64,000 nt of DNA from Shinisaurus crocodilurus (Eukaryota > Chordata > Lepidosauria > Squamata > Shinisauridae), in assembly GCA_021292165.1 (NCBI GenBank), contig CM037878.1, forward strand, positions 194,865,118 through 194,929,117, given 5' to 3'. Under the pieces are notes generated by a model. That model saw only the letters and a list, made by a program, of their open reading frames with translations, ran no database searches and had not been told where the DNA came from. The position numbers were made by a program, and so were the translations under genes. Positions 24,035 through 35,198 of the stretch are shown in pieces. How positions within the stretch are numbered: the first letter of the stretch is position 1; every line of letters starts with the position of its first letter.

Positions 24035-24692
24035 CATTATATGTAGTATCAGGCAAGCTCAACTCCCCATTTCCATCTGGAACTATCCAAGTCTTTTCAT
24101 GTTTTCACAGAGAATTTGGGAGAAAGCTTAGGCTTTTGGAAAAAGCTCAAACTTGGGCCAAGGAGAGCTGCCAACTAGTCTCCACCTTCCCCGGCCTTTC
24201 CTGACACCAGTTTTCCTTCCCCCTACAATGTAAGTTTTCCTTCCCCCTACAATGTAAGTTTTTGGAAGGGGAAGAGGAGGGAAACCTACAGCAGGCAAAG
24301 CCTGGTATCTAGGTGAGCTAATTACAAGCTGTGTCCTACCTTTGTGTGTGCACAGAGTGATAGATTCCACAATGCAAGGTATGTTCATGTGTTATAGACC
24401 TGATCTATTGAGGGAGTAGAGCCGCACCAGTGCTTGCAATGCTACTTGCCCTATGAAAGCAGCTTTATCTATAAATTGATTAATTAAATAAATGAATGCT
24501 GGTGAGAGAGAGGCAAATATGGGTGGAATCCATTTAACTGCTTCCATCAGCAGAATGGGGGTAATTCTCCCTCCACCCTGCATCCACCAGTGCTGGGGGA
24601 TCCTCCAGGGCAGGCTTGGGGTGGGAGTGTGGGGAGATGGGAGGAAAAGAAAGTCCCATCAGTCACACAACATTGGGTTTCACCTCATGAGA
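24035..24692. other. Sequence with a short tandem duplication
   Basis: The phrase TTTTCCTTCCCCCTACAATG occurs twice head to tail at 24210-24258 (unit about 24 bp). Otherwise no element is recognised. Confidence 0.5.
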
Positions 24693-24700
24693 CTGTTGGG

Positions 24701-25588
24701 CAGGGCCGGTGCTACCATTAGGCGAACTAGGCAGCTGCCTAGGGCGCAGGGTGAAAGGGGGCGCCACTGAGGCATGCAGAAGGAGGAGGGAGGCGGATGC
24801 GGCGGCATTTTCTCCGTCCTTCCCAGCCTGACACGCATCCTGCTCCGCCGTCTGTGCCCGGCCGGAGCCTGCGACACCGCGCTCTGGCCAGCCCTGCAGA
24901 GCCCCAGGATGTCCTGGCCCACCTTGCTGCATCGACGCCGGTAAGGGTGGTTGGAGAGGCGGTGGGGAGAGCTCCGGGGACACGCCCTCCCTAGGCCAGG
25001 TGCAGCTGTGGAGGCCGCTTAGGCGAGGCGCACGCATGCGTGCCTTTGGAGAGCTCCATGCGCCCTGCAGTTCCTCCGGGGCACTCGGCATTGGGGCGCA
25101 GGAAGGGGCCACCGGGAGCCCCGAGTGGGGGCTATTTGAGGCTGGAGGGGGCTCTCTGGCTGTGTCGTTGGCGGGGGCTTGGCGTCCGGGGGCGGGTGGG
25201 GGGCTGAGAGCCAGGAGCTGCGTGTGCCACACGTTTGGAGAGGGTCACCAGCTGCGTGAGCCCTGGATTGCAAGGAGGGGGCGGATAAGGCGGGTTTCCT
25301 GAATTTTCGAGCGAAGTGTGTTGGGGGGGGAATCACCCCATGTTGGAGGACTAGCAGCTTGCTTTTCTTTCTTTCTTTCTTTCTTTCTTCCCTTCCTTCC
25401 TTCCTGGGCTGGGTTGAATTTTATGTACGGTAAGTTTGTATTTATGATAATAATTTTTTTAGGTTTTGCCAATTGACTTTTATTTCATAATGGGCATAGG
25501 GCTGGAGGGAGGGAGGGCTCAAGTGGGAAGGGGGGGAACTAAATATCTGATCTTGCCTAGGGCACCAAACTGCCTTGCACCGGCCCTG
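24701..25588. mobile_element. hAT-type element with a CpG-rich interior
   Basis: Perfect 12 bp terminal inverted repeats (CAGGGCCGGTGC and GCACCGGCCCTG) and an identical 8 bp target duplication CTGTTGGG (24693-24700 and 25589-25596) define it exactly. Subterminal GCAGCTGCCTAGGGCGC is mirrored by TGCCTAGGGCACCAAACTGC. No transposase is seen. The interior from about 24790 to 25320 is far richer in G+C and CpG than its surroundings and holds several long chance frames (up to 189 codons). It may be captured host promoter-type DNA. A (TTTC)n/(TTCC)n array lies at 25364-25403. Confidence 0.92.
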
Positions 25589-25596
25589 CTGTTGGG

Positions 25597-25825
25597 GAGG
25601 GGGGTAGGGCAAGTCAAGAGCAGTAAAGTAGGGACTTTACTGAGATCCCCCTCAAACATGGAGCTGGCTGTACCTGTATTAAATGCATAACTGTTGCAGT
25701 AAGAGTTGCCACATTGATAGCTGTATGCTCACATGAATACATTCTATGAAATGGCCATTTTTCATATGGAACTGATTTCACTCTAACACGGCATGAGGCT
25801 TGACCGTCTTAACAAATAGACTAGT
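25597..25825. other. Unique-looking sequence
   Basis: Nothing recognised between the hAT element and the next MITE. Confidence 0.45.
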
Positions 25826-25937
25826 CTTCCCCAATCCAGTGTCCTCCAGTTGTGTTGGACTACAACTTGCATCATCCTACAGCCATAGTTGATCCATAGT
25901 TCAACACATTTGGAGGGCACCAAGTTGGGGAAGGCTT
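25826..25937. mobile_element. Foldback MITE
   Basis: CTTCCCCAATCCAGTGTCCT on the left is mirrored by GGGCACCAAGTTGGGGAAGG on the right. Same family as 6175-6318. Confidence 0.75.
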
Positions 25938-27287
25938 CTAACTAGACTCTTTAATGAATGCACATATGCTTCAGAAGTATATATAGGACCTCCTTCAGTC
26001 ATCCCTCATTCCCTGACCCAGTACTAACAACTTAACTGCAACGGCAAATGTAACTGCTTGAAACTGGAGGCCCTCATATCCTTGTAACACAAAGTATATT
26101 AGAAAGGTTTGCATGTCCCCGGGTGAACGGGATTAGTGGGTGTGAAAAGTGTCAACGAAACAAGATTACTGTGCATGTGATACACACAAGATCACAGGTT
26201 AGGCAGGAAGAGGGGGTCTTTGTTGGGTCAGAACGCTGAAGCTGTCCTTTTAGTTTGACAACAGAATGACGAGGTAGGAGCAGCTTTCTGTTCTGCCCTT
26301 GAAATGAATGAACTAATTAATTGGTCTTGAATTTATGTACCTTTGGCCTACTTTCACATACTGCTAAGAGAAAGTATTTCTTTGAAGTGTAATGTACTGG
26401 AAATGGAACACACGCAAAATCTTTGAGGAGAAACCGAGTTTAACGTCTCATGTGATATCAGCTATTGTAAAGGTTCTTACAGTAAATGGAAACTGCCAGA
26501 GAAATGTGAAATCTGAAGTTGCCTGGAATTCTGATCCTAGTGATCATGGACCACAGTTCAGCACATAATGAAACATGTTCAATCCCCCCCAAAAAAATTA
26601 AGGGTAACATGGTCACCCTAATCTGGCAACCCTTATAAAGAAATGAGTTTGCACACATGGATCTGTTCTAACAGAATATATCTGAGCTGAGGGGAGCAGG
26701 GGATATCAAGCAATTTGCTGCCATATCTAGTAATGGGATTAGCAGCCTCAGTAAATCCCTGTGTCAGATTGGGACTATGAGGGATTTTACTCAGCTGCAA
26801 TCTGCTGTTAGACAGGAAAAGGCACAAGAGAATATCTGGATTCATCCCCATTGCCTCTTCCTTCGCCAGCCTTGCAGGCAATGGATGCGGTAAATGGCTT
26901 CTAATGAAGCCCCAGCAGTGATCTGATGTGACCGGACAGGAAAAGAGGGTACAAAGCCTGAATCTGGAGCAGGCTCCCCTCTCTTCAGTACCTCCCCACC
27001 TGACATACAATTAGCACTGTGGGGCAATTCTGCTCATGCATGTTACCTAACATTCTAATATTCTATATTCTATTCTATAACATGAGTAAAGTAGTGGCCA
27101 CACAGATTTCTGCTGCTGTGGAAATTCTCTGAATTGGAACTAGTTGTAGATTGTGTGGGTGGAGCTAATGTAGAGTTGTGCTGGTTGTTGCTCACCTTAG
27201 CTATGCCCACATTCACTCTTACATCCACTTTAGTATACCTACATTTCCCCCTTTCCTTAATGTTAAGTGTGTTGTTGCTAGGCATGC
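25938..27287. other. Unique-looking sequence
   Basis: No gene recognised. A minus-strand 125-codon frame at 26633-27010 has no splice or homology support by eye. Confidence 0.45.
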
Positions 27288-27812
27288 AAATCGATCTGAG
27301 CTGAAAGTAAAGATTGGTCTAACACCACTAACCTTTTCGCAAGCTAGTTGAAAAAGAAGAAGTCTTCTACAAAGTGGGCTGGGAGAGGCATGTATGAGAA
27401 ATTCATTTCAGTTCTGTTTTGATCAGGATTTATCCAGTTTGCACCTTCCAGATCAAACACGGACTCAGACACTATCTGCGGTCGAAGTTCATACATTTCC
27501 GAGCTTGCAATGTGATTTGCGGACCAAAAAATTATGTTCAACAGCATGCATAAATTTGAAAAATGTGAACTTTTGAAAAATGCACACAAATATGCTTGAA
27601 TCAATGGGACAAGAATGCGTACATTTGCAAGATGCACACAATTGATGTGTACATTTGGGGAAATATGCATCAAAATACACTCAGATTTTCATATGAAAAG
27701 AAAAAAAACAAAGCCCACAATGCGATACACACTCTAGTCAGAATGAGCTTCAAGATTAAATTTGGAGAACTTCGAGCTCAGGTTTTGCTGATTCGCACAT
27801 CCCTACGACAGA
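27288..27812. repeat. AT-rich interspersed repeat ending TCGCACATCCCTA
   Basis: It begins GGCATGCAAATCGATC and ends TTCGCACATCCCTACGA, with spaced AAATGCACACAAATATGC words and CGAA patches. Same style as 15612-15985 and the element in unit A. Confidence 0.5.
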
Positions 27813-27815
27813 TTG

Positions 27816-27860
<45 letters not shown>

Positions 27861-28480
27861 TATTTATAATGTCCCTTACACCAAAGGGCAAGACAAATAA
27901 CATATACAGTAAACATAACAATACAATAAAATAACCAAACTCCAAACACTTACAGTAACGAATCCCAGCAACCACCACATTAGCCCAACCACCCATTCTG
28001 GCTGACTAAAAAGATAAGTCTTTAATCCCGTATGAAAGCGGGAAAGATCTTCCTCCAATCGGAGGTCCACAGGAAGCCTGTTTCACAAAAGTGGAACCAG
28101 GTCCTGAAAGGTTCGCAGCCTTGACAAGGCAGAGCGTGTCGGTGGGACCGCTAATAATCCCTGGCCCACCGATCTTAAATTCCTACCAGGAACATACAGT
28201 ATTTTTCCATGTATAAGACAATACTTTTTCTTTAAATCGTTAGACTAAAAATTGAGGGTCGTTTTATACACGGAAGTAAACCGAGGAGAGAACCGCGCGG
28301 TTGCGAAACTGCCCAGTGGGGGGCGTCTTATACACGGAAAAATACGGTACCACAAAAGCCTAGATGCAAAGTAATGAGGGACATTAAAGCGCAAAGCCTT
28401 AAAGGCAAGAACCAATAATTTAAATTGGGCCCTAGTCCGAATAGGTAGCCAATGGAGATTCCTACAGGCCATAGTAATAT
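27812..28480 (-). mobile_element. L2-like LINE 3' end with (GAT)n tail, split by a MITE
   Basis: On the minus strand, 28353-28475 encodes a reverse-transcriptase C-terminal stretch, LHWLPIRTRAQFKLLVL, followed by KALRFNVPHY. This is characteristic of L2-type (and related) LINEs. Past the MITE, the frame carries FHTGLKTYLFSQ (28070-27990). The 3' end terminates in about fifteen GAT triplets (27816-27860 on the + strand). The copy is 5'-truncated and interrupted by the MITE at 28195-28349. Confidence 0.82.
28195..28349. mobile_element. Foldback MITE (TACNGTATTTTTCC ends)
   Basis: Ends TACAGTATTTTTCCATGTAT and ATACACGGAAAAATACGGTA are inverted copies of about 25 bp. It interrupts the L2-like LINE between AGGAACA and CCACAAAAGCC. 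The copy at 63910-64000 is the same family in the opposite orientation. Confidence 0.85.
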
Positions 28481-28516
28481 GGGATCACTACTTCCCTGGA
28501 CTTCCAGCCCATTTGG

Positions 28517-28681
28517 TTTCCATGCTGGCTGTGAAGGAAGGGGTTGGCCTTCTTCTGCAGCCAGCATGGAAATGCAGTGGACTGCTGGACAGCAACTGGG
28601 TCGCTCTGCACGTGCTCCACCAGCCTGCTTGGTGTCCAGGCTGGCTGTGGAGGAATGGGTTTTACTTCCTCCACAGCCAGC
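28517..28681. repeat. Pair of adjacent hairpins with related stems
   Basis: Hairpin 1 (28517-28572) has a 15 bp perfect stem TTTCCATGCTGGCTG / CAGCCAGCATGGAAA. Hairpin 2 (28640-28681) has a 16 bp perfect stem GCTGGCTGTGGAGGAA / TTCCTCCACAGCCAGC with a 10-base loop. Both share the GCTGGCTGTGRAGGAA word, so they look like diverged duplicates. Confidence 0.8.
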
Positions 28682-29541
28682 AGAGGAATCAAGCAGGATA
28701 GTGGCAGAGGGATGGAGTCATTTCCACAGAATTCTCACCAAGATAAAAGATGGCAAGTTCTTCAAACAATGTCTATCAACCATCCCCTCCCTCTTAAATT
28801 TACTGCAGTCATTCTCCCATCCAACTGTCAAAGCAGTTCAGGAGGGGAAAGCAGATAAACAGAGTGATTCACAGACAGTCATGAGGGACATTATGAAAGA
28901 AAAAGGGGGTAGAATCCCTCTACAAGTTCATTCTATATACCATAGATGTATACAGAGCTGCTGGTATTAATTTTCATTGAGATGATATTAGTGACTTATG
29001 CTTAAATATCCACTTTACCTAATGAAAGAAAATCAGTTACAACAATGCAATGTAAATCAATTTGTCTAAACCTAAGATTTTATATAAGTTCAATTCAATT
29101 TAAGTTTTCTTAAATTCTATACTACCTGTTTAGTTTATAGGTAAATGTATTCCTGATAATATAGTTTTTAAAAAGTTATTTATGAAAGTATGTAGCTATT
29201 AAATGTCTTGGTACCACACTGATTATTCCCTGAACACTTTATTTGCCAAATATTCCAACAGAAAAACCTTGTGGTTCAATATTTGTTATAAATGAAGCTA
29301 TTGAGATTGGATCCTGATTTCAGGATCACAGGTGAGAAGACACTTTGTGTTACTTCCTACTGTTCACATGTAGAATGATGTCTCAATAGCTTGTAGCTCT
29401 ATAAGGCTGCAGTCCTATAGTTCCTGGGAGGGTGTCCCAGGGGCCATAGGATTTGGAACTCCTGCTATGCGGACAAAGAAAGAAATGTCCATGGCAGTTC
29501 TTTTCCAATGTCGGCACTCTGATGTGAAAATGAAGGCCTTA
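28682..29541. other. Unique-looking AT-rich sequence
   Basis: A 172-codon frame (28452-28970) spans the hairpins and is not gene-like. Nothing else recognised. Confidence 0.45.
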
Positions 29542-29546
29542 GTATC

Positions 29547-30372
29547 TGTGAAGGGCTGCCGCTGGTCCTTTGCGTGAGTTCAGGAGTGAACGGGTTAACC
29601 GGGGCTGAGAAAACTCCCTTTACGCAGTTCCCGGACCTTTAGAATGGAGCCGCTACCATTGGCACTAAATAGTGAATGAAATTGACCTACCACGCTGCTT
29701 ATTGATAGTATGTTTAATGAAGCATATCAAAACAAGCAGATAAGAACTCTTCTCGTCAACATAGGAGTCCATAAAAGTTAATGAGGTGTGCAAGCCTCTG
29801 CATACATGCAAACGGAGTTGAGCAGAGCCAGATCAGACATAGGGTTTACCTTAAACGACCTGATGTCCTCGAAAGCCGTTCCCTGCAGAACATTCAGCGC
29901 TGCAGCCTGTTCACCGGGCTTTGTTTCCCGGGGTTGAGTCTTGTTGCCCAGACCAGAGTCATGGACGGTCCGTGCAGTCTTGAACCCAATGACCAACAAC
30001 CTAGTTGGGCTTGGCACGGCGCCCCTCTTTTACCTCCTCTCTCGCTCCCCCCCCCCTTCCCGCTGACAGGAAGAACCGGTCTTTCCGGCTGGTTCTTCAG
30101 TGCCCCTGGGTACTTGACAGTACTTGACAGCTCTTCGAGACTGCCAGGCATCTTGGCGCCCCCCTTGATGCTTGAGGGTGCTTTGCAGCTCTTTGTGGGC
30201 TGCCAGGAGAAGTCACTGGGGGGAGTATGTAGATGGATCCTATTGAGGTGAATGTAAATGAAGACTGATGTAAATGACTGCTTGGAACTGAGCTGCTTCT
30301 GCCCCAGGCAGAAGCCTTGATGGTGGTAGCGGTGGGGGGGGGGGGCGTACCTGGCCTGGCTTTCTCTCCACA
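29547..30372 (-). mobile_element. Solo LTR, copy 1, with perfect 5 bp target duplication
   Basis: The element runs from TGTGAAGGGCTGC to TTTCTCTCCACA (TG...CA ends) and is flanked by identical GTATC copies (29542-29546 and 30373-30377). It shares many blocks with 58577-59370: GCATATCAAAACA, GTTCACCGGG...CCCGGGG, AACAACCT and CTGGCTTTCTC. No internal gag-pol region is present, so it is a solo LTR left by recombination. The minus orientation is inferred from a TATA-like box in the second copy. The frames inside (up to 161 codons) are not genes. Confidence 0.87.
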
Positions 30373-30487
30373 GTATCATTGGAAGTTCCAGTGTCAGAGC
30401 TCTCCACCATAGGAAGTAGGATTGCCCCGTTAATGTTAGACATTATCACAGTAAGTGCCACTAAAACTGGTACTACATGGGAAAGGG

Positions 30488-30666
30488 CCATAACCCAGTA
30501 GTAGAGCACATGCTTTGTATCCAAAAGGTCTCATGTTCAGTCCTTGATATCTTCAGGTAAGATTCATGTTGGCAATTCTGGAGAGCCACTACCTATCAAT
30601 GTAAGACAATACTGAGCAATGATGGAGCAATGGTCCGACTCAACATAAGGCAGCTTCCTATGTTCA
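30488..30666 (+). mobile_element. tRNA-Ala-like SINE, + orientation
   Basis: CCATAACCCAGTAGTAGAGC begins the tRNA-like head, then TCCTTGATATCTTCAGG, GGAGAGCCACTACC, CTCAACATAAGGCAGCTTCC and TATGTTC at the end. The only one of this family in + orientation here. Confidence 0.8.
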
Positions 30667-32104
30667 GATGCTGGTTGTGTGGCATGGCTAAACATTTCTT
30701 ACATGCTGTGCATCACATTTCATCATGGTAAACATGTTCACGTCTCAGTAGTTTCAAGAACTGCATAGCATGCACTGGATATTAATTGACCCAAGTTGTA
30801 AGATCTTTATCCAATTCTCCCTACCCATGAAGAAGCCTTTCAGATTTCAAGCACATTGGCTCCATTGCTAAAGGGCAGCTTAGGGACAATAGGCAAGCAG
30901 CCACACATGCACACCCTCCATTTCAGACCACACGTGATTATTCTGCAGAGACACCTATATTTCAGGTTATTGTGACAAATGCATTACCTTTCTGCAATTT
31001 AATCTTGATTATATCTAAGAATAGGCCTTTGACTATTGCTATGAACCTTGCCCCTTCTACAGGGACAGATAATACTACTTCACACAACACATAGTCAAAT
31101 TGTGGAATTCACTACCACAAAATGTAGAGCTTTTCTATATGAGGCTTTTAACCTGCCACTTTAGTGAGGCTTCTACTTCTGAATTCTTTGTCGGATTAAG
31201 ATCGGCTCCTTTACAAATGTTTTTTCCCAAAGGTTTTCTCTCTATATGTTGCATTACACAACCACTAGGTGGCACTGTGGTATAGCAGAATTGCACAAGT
31301 ACACTAGGGTTTCATGCCGCCATTCAGGGATATACCAGACTTTCTTTGTTAGAAAAAAGAAGAAGAAAAGCGAAAATGGTTCCAAAGAATGGAAGAGGCC
31401 CTGGAAGATTATGATATTGTGTAAAGCACCCGCAAACTACTGTGAGTGGGGAATCATGAGCACATAATAAATGTGTCGTGTAAAAAGGCTTGCAGTGAAG
31501 GCTGCCAACTTAGTTTTAAATGGGATTAGTCAAATTCATGGAGGATAAGATGGCTATAAATGGCTATTAATCATAATGGCTATATGTAATCTCCAGTACC
31601 AGAGGCAGTATTTCTTTGAATCCCAGTTGCTTGGGAAGACAACTGGTAGAGAGCTATTGCCTTCATGTCCTGTTTCTGGGCTTCCCAAAGGCATCTGGTT
31701 GGCCACTGTGTGAACAGAATGCTGGACTAGATGGGCCTTTGGTCTGATCCTGCGTGGCTCTTCTTAAGTTCCTACATGAGTCTGAAATGGTTCCTTTGAT
31801 TCTCATCAACAAGCAATGGTATTCAAGAATTTTGGAATCATTGTCTTTTGCCCCATAGCTGCCTGGCAAGATCAGTATGTATTCTGTGTCAGATGTTCAT
31901 TTGGTCATCTCCCATTCTAAGTGGGATTTTGGATGAGGTGTTGGAGGGGAATGTAAAATAAACATTTCAAAAATATGGGACTTTATTAAACCTCTGAGCT
32001 TTAAAATAAAGAACACCTGCTTTCTATCATAGAGCAGCAGGTCTCGGAATAAAAGATAATCCTATGGGTGCCATTTAGAGTGGGAAGAAGGTCTGACTGA
32101 CTCA
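30667..32104. other. Unique-looking sequence with a LINE tail fragment
   Basis: At 31697-31770 the phrases GGCCACTGTGTGAACAGAAT and GGACTAGATGGGCCTTTGG match, on the + strand, the CR1/L3 tail seen at 17463-17530. The remainder is unrecognised. Confidence 0.5.
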
Positions 32105-32147
<43 letters not shown>

Positions 32148-32149
32148 AC
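32105..32149. repeat. Compound (CT)n(AC)n microsatellite
   Basis: About nine CT units pass directly into about thirteen AC units. Confidence 0.97.
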
Positions 32150-34210
32150 CTATGTTTCATACCACAAGTATTCATCAGGTGCATCTGTCTCCAGTTATTA
32201 AGTGACATTTAAAAAAGTAAACCATGACGTATGCTCTTAAATTATGCTGCTATTTTGCAATTTCATCTTCATTCTACCCTCCAGTATGGCCATTTGCTGT
32301 GACTCTTCTGCCATTCCCCACTAGGAATTTCTTTGCTTTCCCCAGCTGAAACCTGAAATAGCATTCTTACATCATCCTAGGGGTGTGCATTCATTTCAAA
32401 AGAAATGAAAAACCGGAAAGAATGGGGCCCATTTGTTTCTTTAGTTACTATTCAAGAAACGAATTGCATCATTTTAATTTTTCATTGGTGATAAAATGGG
32501 TGTCAGTATACTCATTTGGAATCATTCAGAGCCATTTTAACTTTTAATTCCACCAGCAGCAAAAATAGGTCAGAGGGAAGTACAGGAAGGGGGGGAGGGA
32601 AGTGTTTGGGGGGGGAGGGAAGGAGGCTGGAGCAGCTTCAAGATACCTCATAATCATATCCTGGCCGCCCCTCACTGCCTTCAAAACACCCCTTTTACCC
32701 TCCTCTCTGAGGTCGCTTTCCTGAACTCAGAGCACAGCCAGTGTGGTTCTTTCCACCCCGGCTGTGAGGGGGGAGATCCGAGCTCCGTGTGTGTACGCAT
32801 GAGTGTGTGCGTGTGCATGCAGCCCCTGCCTCACCACCCAGCACCACATGCTGCTGCTATTGGGTCCAAAAAAGATGCTCACCCCTGCCTTAAATGAAAA
32901 GAACGTTTCAGGGCGTTGGGTTCTACCTTTTTACTACTGGACTCTTTCTCCATATCCTGCCCGACTACCTGGATTCTGTTTTACAAGAGTTACTAATCCT
33001 AAGTGGCATAAATAAAATACTATAAATCTTTATTTCTGGGGATGACAATATTCTGCAACAGCACTCCAATGTTCTATCATGGCTTTCGAAGAGGCCTCTT
33101 TCTGCTGCTCCAAGCCTCCAAAGGATGAAGATGATCTTCAGCAGTTTTAATGACTATCATGCATGCTTTGACAGTTTGAGTTTAACAGGTTGAGTTCCCC
33201 GCTTATACGAGCCTCAGTGCTGCTGTGAAGAGTTCATGCATTGTATCAGGCTGTAGGGTTCTAGCACTGGTCTGATGGTGATGTATCCAAAAGGCTGTTA
33301 AAGTAGTCTATCGTTGTTTGCGTTGACACAGCTGGATACATTCTAAATGTTCATGGCCAGTAGGTTTGTGTGGGTTTTAAGGAGCAAACGGAACAAATCT
33401 GTGTGGCTCACAATTATAGTACAACCTCTGCTTGGAGACTTGTGTGGAAACAGACCATGTGGCTTTCACTCCCAGGAAGGTATATCAGAGTGATTATGCT
33501 TAGCTTAACATATGGCTGTCACCTGTAGGTGACCAATTCTCCCTGCCTTTAGAACCCCATGCAACGAGAACTTTTGTAAAGGGGTGAGCTGTGTTCAGCC
33601 AGCAGATATCCATTTTCATGCTTACTATTCTAATTTAACATGATTGTGAAACATTGTAACCCCATTCTATTTTGGCCAGTCTATAATGACTGAAGTTAAG
33701 ATCAAGGGGTGGACAACCTGCAGCTCTCCAAATGTTGTTGACTCCAAGTCCCATCAGCCCCAGCCAGCATGGAGTCCAAGAACAAGCATGTCAACAAATG
33801 TAACTCAGCAGGTGGCCCATCCCTACAGTAGACTATACAACTGTGATTCAATTAATAGCATATTAAGGTTGTCAAGAAGCCCATTTTCTTTTTGTGCTCT
33901 GACTGAATGTTCAGCTCCATTTGGCCAGGCCGAAGTGGCATGTAGTGTTGCAACCAACCGCATGTCTGTTATCTGGAGAGGCTTCTGGTCTTCAAGGTGA
34001 AATTTCCCTTTCTCAAAAAAATAATAATTAAAAAATAAAATGTTGGGGGGGGGGGCAGAAATCACGGCAGTGAACATCAGCAGGAAATACTTAGCATGTA
34101 TAGTATCCCCTCCATACAGCAAGCAGCAGCTGGGGTGTAAATTACAGCTGGGGTGTAATTTGTTTTGGAGAATTTGAAATGTACTCGTGGGGATTACAAG
34201 AAATGTTGCT
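32150..34210. other. Unique-looking sequence with MITE fragments
   Basis: A degenerate foldback fragment (GGTGGACAACCTGCAGCTC...CCCAGCCAGCATGG) lies at 33705-33800. A G-rich patch lies at 32585-32625. A G-run at 34043-34055 follows an A-rich tract. No exon recognised. Confidence 0.4.
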
Positions 34211-34218
34211 GTGTAGAC

Positions 34219-35190
34219 CAGGGATGTTGAAGAGTCCTTGGTCTTGAGTCATGAGTCGAGTCACGAGTCTTTGGACCCGAGTCTCGAGTCCGAGTCCGAG
34301 TCCTTGGTCCAAAATGGTGACTCACGAGTCACGAGTCACGAGTCACTCCCAAAGCTTACTCCACGAGTCCCTATTAAAATCAATGGGGGGTTTTCCCAAC
34401 AAAATAAGGCTACTTCAGATGTGTGGCTTCAATAAATTCTAGGCACAAGTGTGCCTTTTTATTTCAAAACTCTGCCACTGATTTTGTCAAGAACACACCA
34501 GGCAGAAAAACCCAAAATAACCAGGCAGGCAGAGGAGGCAGGGAACCCCAAAGCAGGCAGGCAGAGGCCTTTGTCTTGGACAATTCAACTGTTGAACTGG
34601 TCAAGAAGAGACCAGGCAGGCAGAGGCAGCCAAACCCAAAATGTCTGAAAGGTTGCATTTTAGAAAAATGATTTTAAAAAATAAACTTGCAGTACTTCCT
34701 AAAACTTATCCATGTTGCATTTGAGGAACATGATTTTTTCTAAATGTTTGGCCCGCATTCTGGAACGGTGAGATCTCATCACAATTCCACCCTCACTGAA
34801 CACCCGCTCCACTGGTGATGAACTTGCTGGAATCAGAAACACACTCAGAGCAGCCACACAGAGTAATCTCAGGTCCTTCTTCTGCCTCTCCCAAGTACGC
34901 AACACATCAATCAAAATAAATCTTGACACACTGTTGGGGCTGCACTCCTGGTAGCCGTCCATAGTGGCCGAGCAGCGGCACACCTCGTTTCCATGCGCTC
35001 TTCGCCGGCAATCACGCTCCTCTCCACTCCTTCTGGCACAGCCCAGGGATGTTGAAGAGTCCTTGGTCTCGAGTCCCGAGTCGAGTCTCGAGTCCCATTA
35101 AAAATATTGGGACTCGAGTCCGAGTCGAGTCAGAGGGGGGACTCAGTCCGACTCACGAGTCGAGTCCTCGAGTCCGAGTCCCCATCCCTG
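34219..35190 (-). mobile_element. hAT transposon relic, perfect 8 bp target duplication
   Basis: Ends are CAGGGATGTTGAAGAGTCC and GAGTCCCCATCCCTG, flanked by identical GTGTAGAC copies (34211-34218 and 35191-35198). Both subterminal regions are arrays of GAGTC/GACTC words. It keeps a transposase 3' coding fragment (next feature). A second internal copy of the end sequence CAGGGATGTTGAAGAGTCC sits at 35045, so the right terminus looks rebuilt by an internal rearrangement or a nested end. This is the larger relative of 18006-18703. Confidence 0.93.
34699..34983 (-). pseudogene. hAT transposase C-terminal (dimerisation) fragment
   Basis: A 94-codon minus-strand frame contains LRLLCVAALSVFLIPASSS, then PVERVFSEGG and a downstream R-x-R-M-x-x-x-x-L spacing. 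This is the conserved signature of the hAT transposase C-terminal dimerisation region (hATC). The full enzyme is normally 600 residues or more; the BED zinc finger and the acidic catalytic region are absent from the rest of the element. It therefore cannot encode an active enzyme. The apparent start Met is not the native start. It lies fully inside the element at 34219-35190, which supports the family assignment of both elements. Confidence 0.9.
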
Positions 35191-35198
35191 GTGTAGAC

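Noticed and set aside
24663..25336. 189- and 105-codon minus frames
   Set aside because: They lie within or across the end of a hAT-type element with GC-rich cargo. No conserved motif and no start context.
27816..27860. CRISPR-like or poly-His coding repeat
   Set aside because: It is a pure trinucleotide array forming the LINE tail. The apparent His run in translation is a by-product.
29781..30379. 156- and 161-codon opposing frames
   Set aside because: They lie within or barely past the end of the solo LTR at 29547-30372.
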